From: Phytopythium helicoides
Lineage: Eukaryota; Oomycota; Peronosporomycetes; Pythiales; Pythiaceae
NCBI GenBank assembly: GCA_024867545.1
Contig: JANFNE010000044.1
Coordinates: forward strand, 1 to 64,000
Reading direction: 5' to 3'
DNA: 64,000 nt
The position numbers and the translations under genes are program-made. The notes beneath the pieces are model-generated. The model was given only the letters and a program-made list of their open reading frames with translations, ran no database searches and had not been told where the DNA came from. This document shows positions 60,945 to 64,000 of the stretch, one piece after another. The first letter of the stretch is position 1. The number at the start of each line of letters is the position of its first letter.

Positions 60945-63900
60945 CTAGACGGTACCCTCCCACAGGAGCTGGTCTCCATCGTCCTCCTGCGCGACATTAT
61001 CGCTCTCGTGCGCGGCGTCGCTCTCAAGCGCGGCGTCGCTATCGCTCTCGTGCGCGGTCTCCTTCTCCTCGCTCTCCCGCGCGTCATCGTCGCTGTCGCT
61101 CCCCTGTGCGTCATCGTCTTGCTCGCGCTCTTGCGCAATCCTCTCCCCGTTATCTGAGTCGTCCTGGACCAGGATCTCTTCGGTCTCGTCGCTTCCGCTC
61201 CCGCCATCAGAGGCTCGACCGCCTCCGGTTCTCGATCTGGCTTTCTCCCGCGTTCGCTGAGGGCGCCCCGACTCGCGTAACTGGAACCCGCGGCCATGAC
61301 GCGCCTTTGGGACCTTGGACCCGTAGTCCCATTTGTAGTGCCAGATCTGGTGGCACGTCATCGTGTTGCCGCGGAAGTGCGGCCACACTCGGTTGCACAG
61401 AAAGATACTGCTCACACACACAGTGATTCAGTGTCGCACAAGCATACACACACAGGAATAGGGACGAACCGGCTCGTGTCGGTCGGGCTACAGCCTTGAC
61501 AGTAGTACTTGGTTTGTTGTCGCTGCCCGGGAGTCTTCTTGTAGACGCTGCAGACCTTACACTGACGCTGGCGACGGCGGCGTATATTGTTGCCTATGAC
61601 TTGGTATTCCTCAACCTCCTTTGGCTCGTGTTCTTTGGACACCGGCTTCAAGATCGCGTTCGGCGCACCTGACGGACGACCCTGCAGACACATACAACAT
61701 GTTAATTATCCAATACAGGTACACATACAACATGTTGACTTACGTCATCATCGAAGTCGGCTGCTTCGAGCTCGAGGAGCTGGGCTTGCAGCTCTCGCAT
61801 AAACCGGCTGTGATCTGCCGTGGTTCCGTCACGTTTCTTGTGCGCCTCCCGGTACACTATGAACGCATTCACGATCGCGATGTCGACGAGACCCAAGAAC
61901 AAAGCCTTGTAGTACTTTTGGAACCGCACTTGCATCTGGAGGGAGTAGCGTTGGAGCCGCAACTGATCGTGGATGTCGACGCCGCCCATCCACCGCTGGT
62001 AGTCCCGCACAAAGGACGGGCAGCTGATCGACTCGCGGCTCCCTCCGCGTACTCGTCGCTCTGATCATGTGGTAGTGTTAGCTCTCATCACATAATCCAA
62101 TCCGCATGTACACCGTACGTACCACATGTCTCGAGTGCAGTGCTCGCTCCCGTAGCCAAGACTAGCACCGCCTTGTTGTCCCACCACTTCGTGATCGCCA
62201 TCTGCGGGCAGTTCTTCGCCGTCAGGATGATCGACGTCCCTCGCGGGATGTCGGCCGGGCGCTTGGTCGACTTCGGCGTCTTGCCGTTCTGGTTCGGCTT
62301 GGGGCGCAGCTCGTTCGGGAACCCAATTCTGTCCGTCCGAATGGTGCCGATGCAGTACACACGTCGGTGCAGGAGCTCGAACGCTAGCTGCACCGACGTG
62401 TAGAAGCGATCCATGACGACCGCGTGGTAGACGCCCGCCCTCGGCTTTGGTAGCACCACGTCCAGGTTGCGCAAGACGGCTGCCGGACCCAGGTTCGGGT
62501 CAGCGCTCGAGTTTCCATCTTGATCACTCTTTCCGCAATACACTTCGAATCTAGTGCACAGATACAACATGCAGTTGGTCAGCATGCAGTAAGATACAAC
62601 ATCATCAACTTGGCCAAAAAAAAATGGAGCACGCATGAACCCCAACAGGGCCCGCGCGTGCAAGTCAGTGAACATGCAAAGTGGATCTACTCACCGGATG
62701 CAGTATGCGGAGCGCGCGCAGCAGGTCATGAAGAGCTTGGTCCCCCATTTATGCGGCTTGTCGGCCATGTACTGGCGCGTCGGGTTGTGGCGACTCATCA
62801 AAGGGATCATCGCCTCGTCGAATGCAACCACTGCAGGAGCCTCGAAGCCGGCGAGGAATGTGCGCTGCAACGTGTCAATCACGGACCGGATCTTCCATGC
62901 ACGGTCGGTCGCCGCCCTTGGGTTGGTGTTGTTCGTGAAGTGCAGATTCTGCATCACGAGCGCAAACCGGTTCCTCGGCAAGAACTGCCCAAATGTCCCG
63001 CGCGGAACAGCACCCACACTCACGGTAGCCCAATGGTCGTATAAATGGCGTCGGTGGGGGCTAAGCATCCGAGCCACGAGCAGACCAATGCACCGCAGGA
63101 TCTCGTGCGGCTCGATGTCAGCGATCTTTGCTTCCCGTTCCATCAGCTCTTCCTTCGTGCGCTTTTTCGCATCCCCCTGCTTGTTGTACATCTTGTCAAC
63201 GCGCGGAACGAGGTTCTGTGTACGATACCTGTTGGATTCATTCGCGATCTTGCGCCACAATTTCTTCGGCATGAAGAAGAGGAAGAGGTCGAGTGGAGAC
63301 TCGGCCAGTGCTAGAAGTGGAGGTGTCGGCCCCGACTTCTCCATGTCGGCAAGATACGGATACTTTTCCTGCGTAGGCGTCGTCTCTGAAAACAACCACA
63401 TCGGCAGTCAGTTGAAGTGTCAAATCACACGTTCGCAATGAGTACTTACGTGACTCCCACCCATTCGTCCGCATAGCGATCACCTTCTTTCGATCGTGTG
63501 CAAACACGGCCATTTCCGACCGCGGTAGTACCCCAGGAGGCAGCGACGTTTCCGCGTCAGACGCCTCGTCCTCGCTCTGGTTTCTCTCGGTCTCACTCTC
63601 GCTGCTGTCGGAGGAGTCCGGATCAGCGTCAGTGTTAGAATCGATGGAAGATTCACCGTCCGAGTTGAGGGCTCTGTATCCGTCTGCGCTGAGCCTGCCC
63701 TGCTCGACAACGTTGATGTCGACTCTGGTTCTACACATACAACATGAGGTCAGCTACGAGATGTTGTATGTGTCAGCATCACACAAGCATACCGTTGTCG
63801 AGAATCGTCACAGCTTCCGCCACCTTGCGCTGCGTCCACATCCTCGGATTCCGTGAGCCGAGAGTCGTCCTCATCATCCGAAGCCGTCTGGTGCATCCTC

Positions 63901-64000
63901 TTGTCCAAGCGTCTGCAGGCAGCTCGCTTCTGGTGCTTTCCAGCCGCCTCAGCCGCAATGGTTGCTTGGCGTCGCCGCTCGCGATCCGTGGCCTTCTTCT
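60945..64000 (-). CDS. PiggyBac transposase, 7 exons seen, 5'-partial
   Basis: Exons on the minus strand: 64000-63793 (partial), 63730-63450, 63385-62695, 62550-62123, 62060-61744, 61681-61470 and 61407-60945. Phases agree at all six junctions; five introns are 62-64 nt and one is 144 nt. Catalytic aspartates are intact: VVAFDEAMIPL, HAVVMDRFYTS and WMGGVDIHDQL. The N-terminal helical domain has FFMPKKLWRKIANESNRY. Near the end, CKVCSVYKKT, KYYCQGC and FLCN...MTCHQIWH form the Cys/His-rich zinc-binding region that in piggyBac binds the terminal repeats. An acidic Asp/Glu/Ser tail follows. No stop or frameshift is visible, so the gene may encode an active or domesticated enzyme. Cut-and-paste transposition at TTAA is the family reaction. 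Confidence 0.85.

Larger units (their letters stand above)
60525..64000 (-). mobile_element. PiggyBac-family transposon, right part cut by window edge
   Basis: The element carries a DDE_Tnp_1_7 transposase on the minus strand. At 60525 the sequence TTAACCCTCCCGCGACC matches the PiggyBac rule: TTAA target plus a CCC-starting terminal repeat. It lies about 420 bp beyond the transposase stop, where the 3' end of the element should be. The region 60525-60944 is AT-rich and contains the 3' UTR and sub-terminal sequence. The opposite end is beyond the window. Confidence 0.75.

Noticed and set aside
1..64000. tRNA or rRNA genes
   Set aside because: No cloverleaf with conserved T-loop or A/B boxes, and no rRNA signature, was noticed on either strand; a covariance-model search would be needed to exclude them.

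Overview
The window looks like nuclear DNA of an oomycete (Phytophthora/Pythium type). Host genes are compact and GC-rich. Their introns are mostly about 60-180 nt, with GTACGT-, GTGCGT- or GTAAGT-like donors. Intergenic gaps are short and gene pairs are often convergent or divergent. Typical oomycete repeats are present (Crypton, PIF/Harbinger, PiggyBac, Maverick/Polinton). All identifications rest on reading translated sequence and splice sites by eye; no database search was run.

Left host block (1-28.6 kb): a cyclophilin with altered active-site residues; palmitoyl-protein thioesterase (7 exons); a decayed unknown gene and a Harbinger relic with a large inverted duplication; a dual-specificity phosphatase fused to a gelsolin-like domain (plant MKP1-like); a membrane-anchored SPKK-repeat protein; a PX-only protein; ubiquitin-activating enzyme E1; a CDKAL1-type tRNA methylthiotransferase; a large LRR protein; a PP6-type phosphatase; an ECTF-motif repeat protein; and aspartylglucosaminidase.

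Mobile-element block (28.7-44.4 kb), lower in GC than the flanks: a pogo-like transposase relic; a Crypton tyrosine-recombinase relic on the minus strand; then a Maverick/Polinton-like virus. The Polinton carries protein-primed DNA polymerase B (apparently without its exonuclease domain and damaged at its 5' end), a chromodomain integrase (DD35E intact), an unknown protein with an in-frame stop, a trimeric-fibre protein with a Peptidase_S74 chaperone domain, a packaging ATPase with an altered Walker A, a minor capsid protein, a lysine-rich virion-type protein, an adenain-like protease, a double-jelly-roll major capsid protein, a 55-residue ORF and a protein with two ExoX-C-like repeats. The capsid and maturation genes read open from end to end, while the replication genes are damaged. 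A 28-bp repeat occurs twice at the right side. No terminal inverted repeats were found by eye.

Right host block (44.5-59.5 kb): a small membrane protein with a CPICG motif, an uncertain ORF, a cyclin-Y-like cyclin, a NEK kinase, a giant LRR-WW protein, a CCCH-finger DEDDh exonuclease, an ETFRF1/LYRM5-like LYR protein and a CCT-domain protein. The window ends in a PiggyBac element (60.5 kb to the right edge) whose 3' end shows TTAACCC. Its transposase gene has at least seven exons, all three catalytic aspartates and a C-terminal zinc-binding region; its 5' end lies outside the window.

Host genes cover proteostasis (E1, cyclophilin, PPT, AGA), signalling (DUSP, PP6, NEK, cyclin) and RNA modification or decay (CDKAL1, DEDDh exonuclease). 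They form no operon-like unit. The only obviously cooperating gene set is the virion and integration module of the Polinton.
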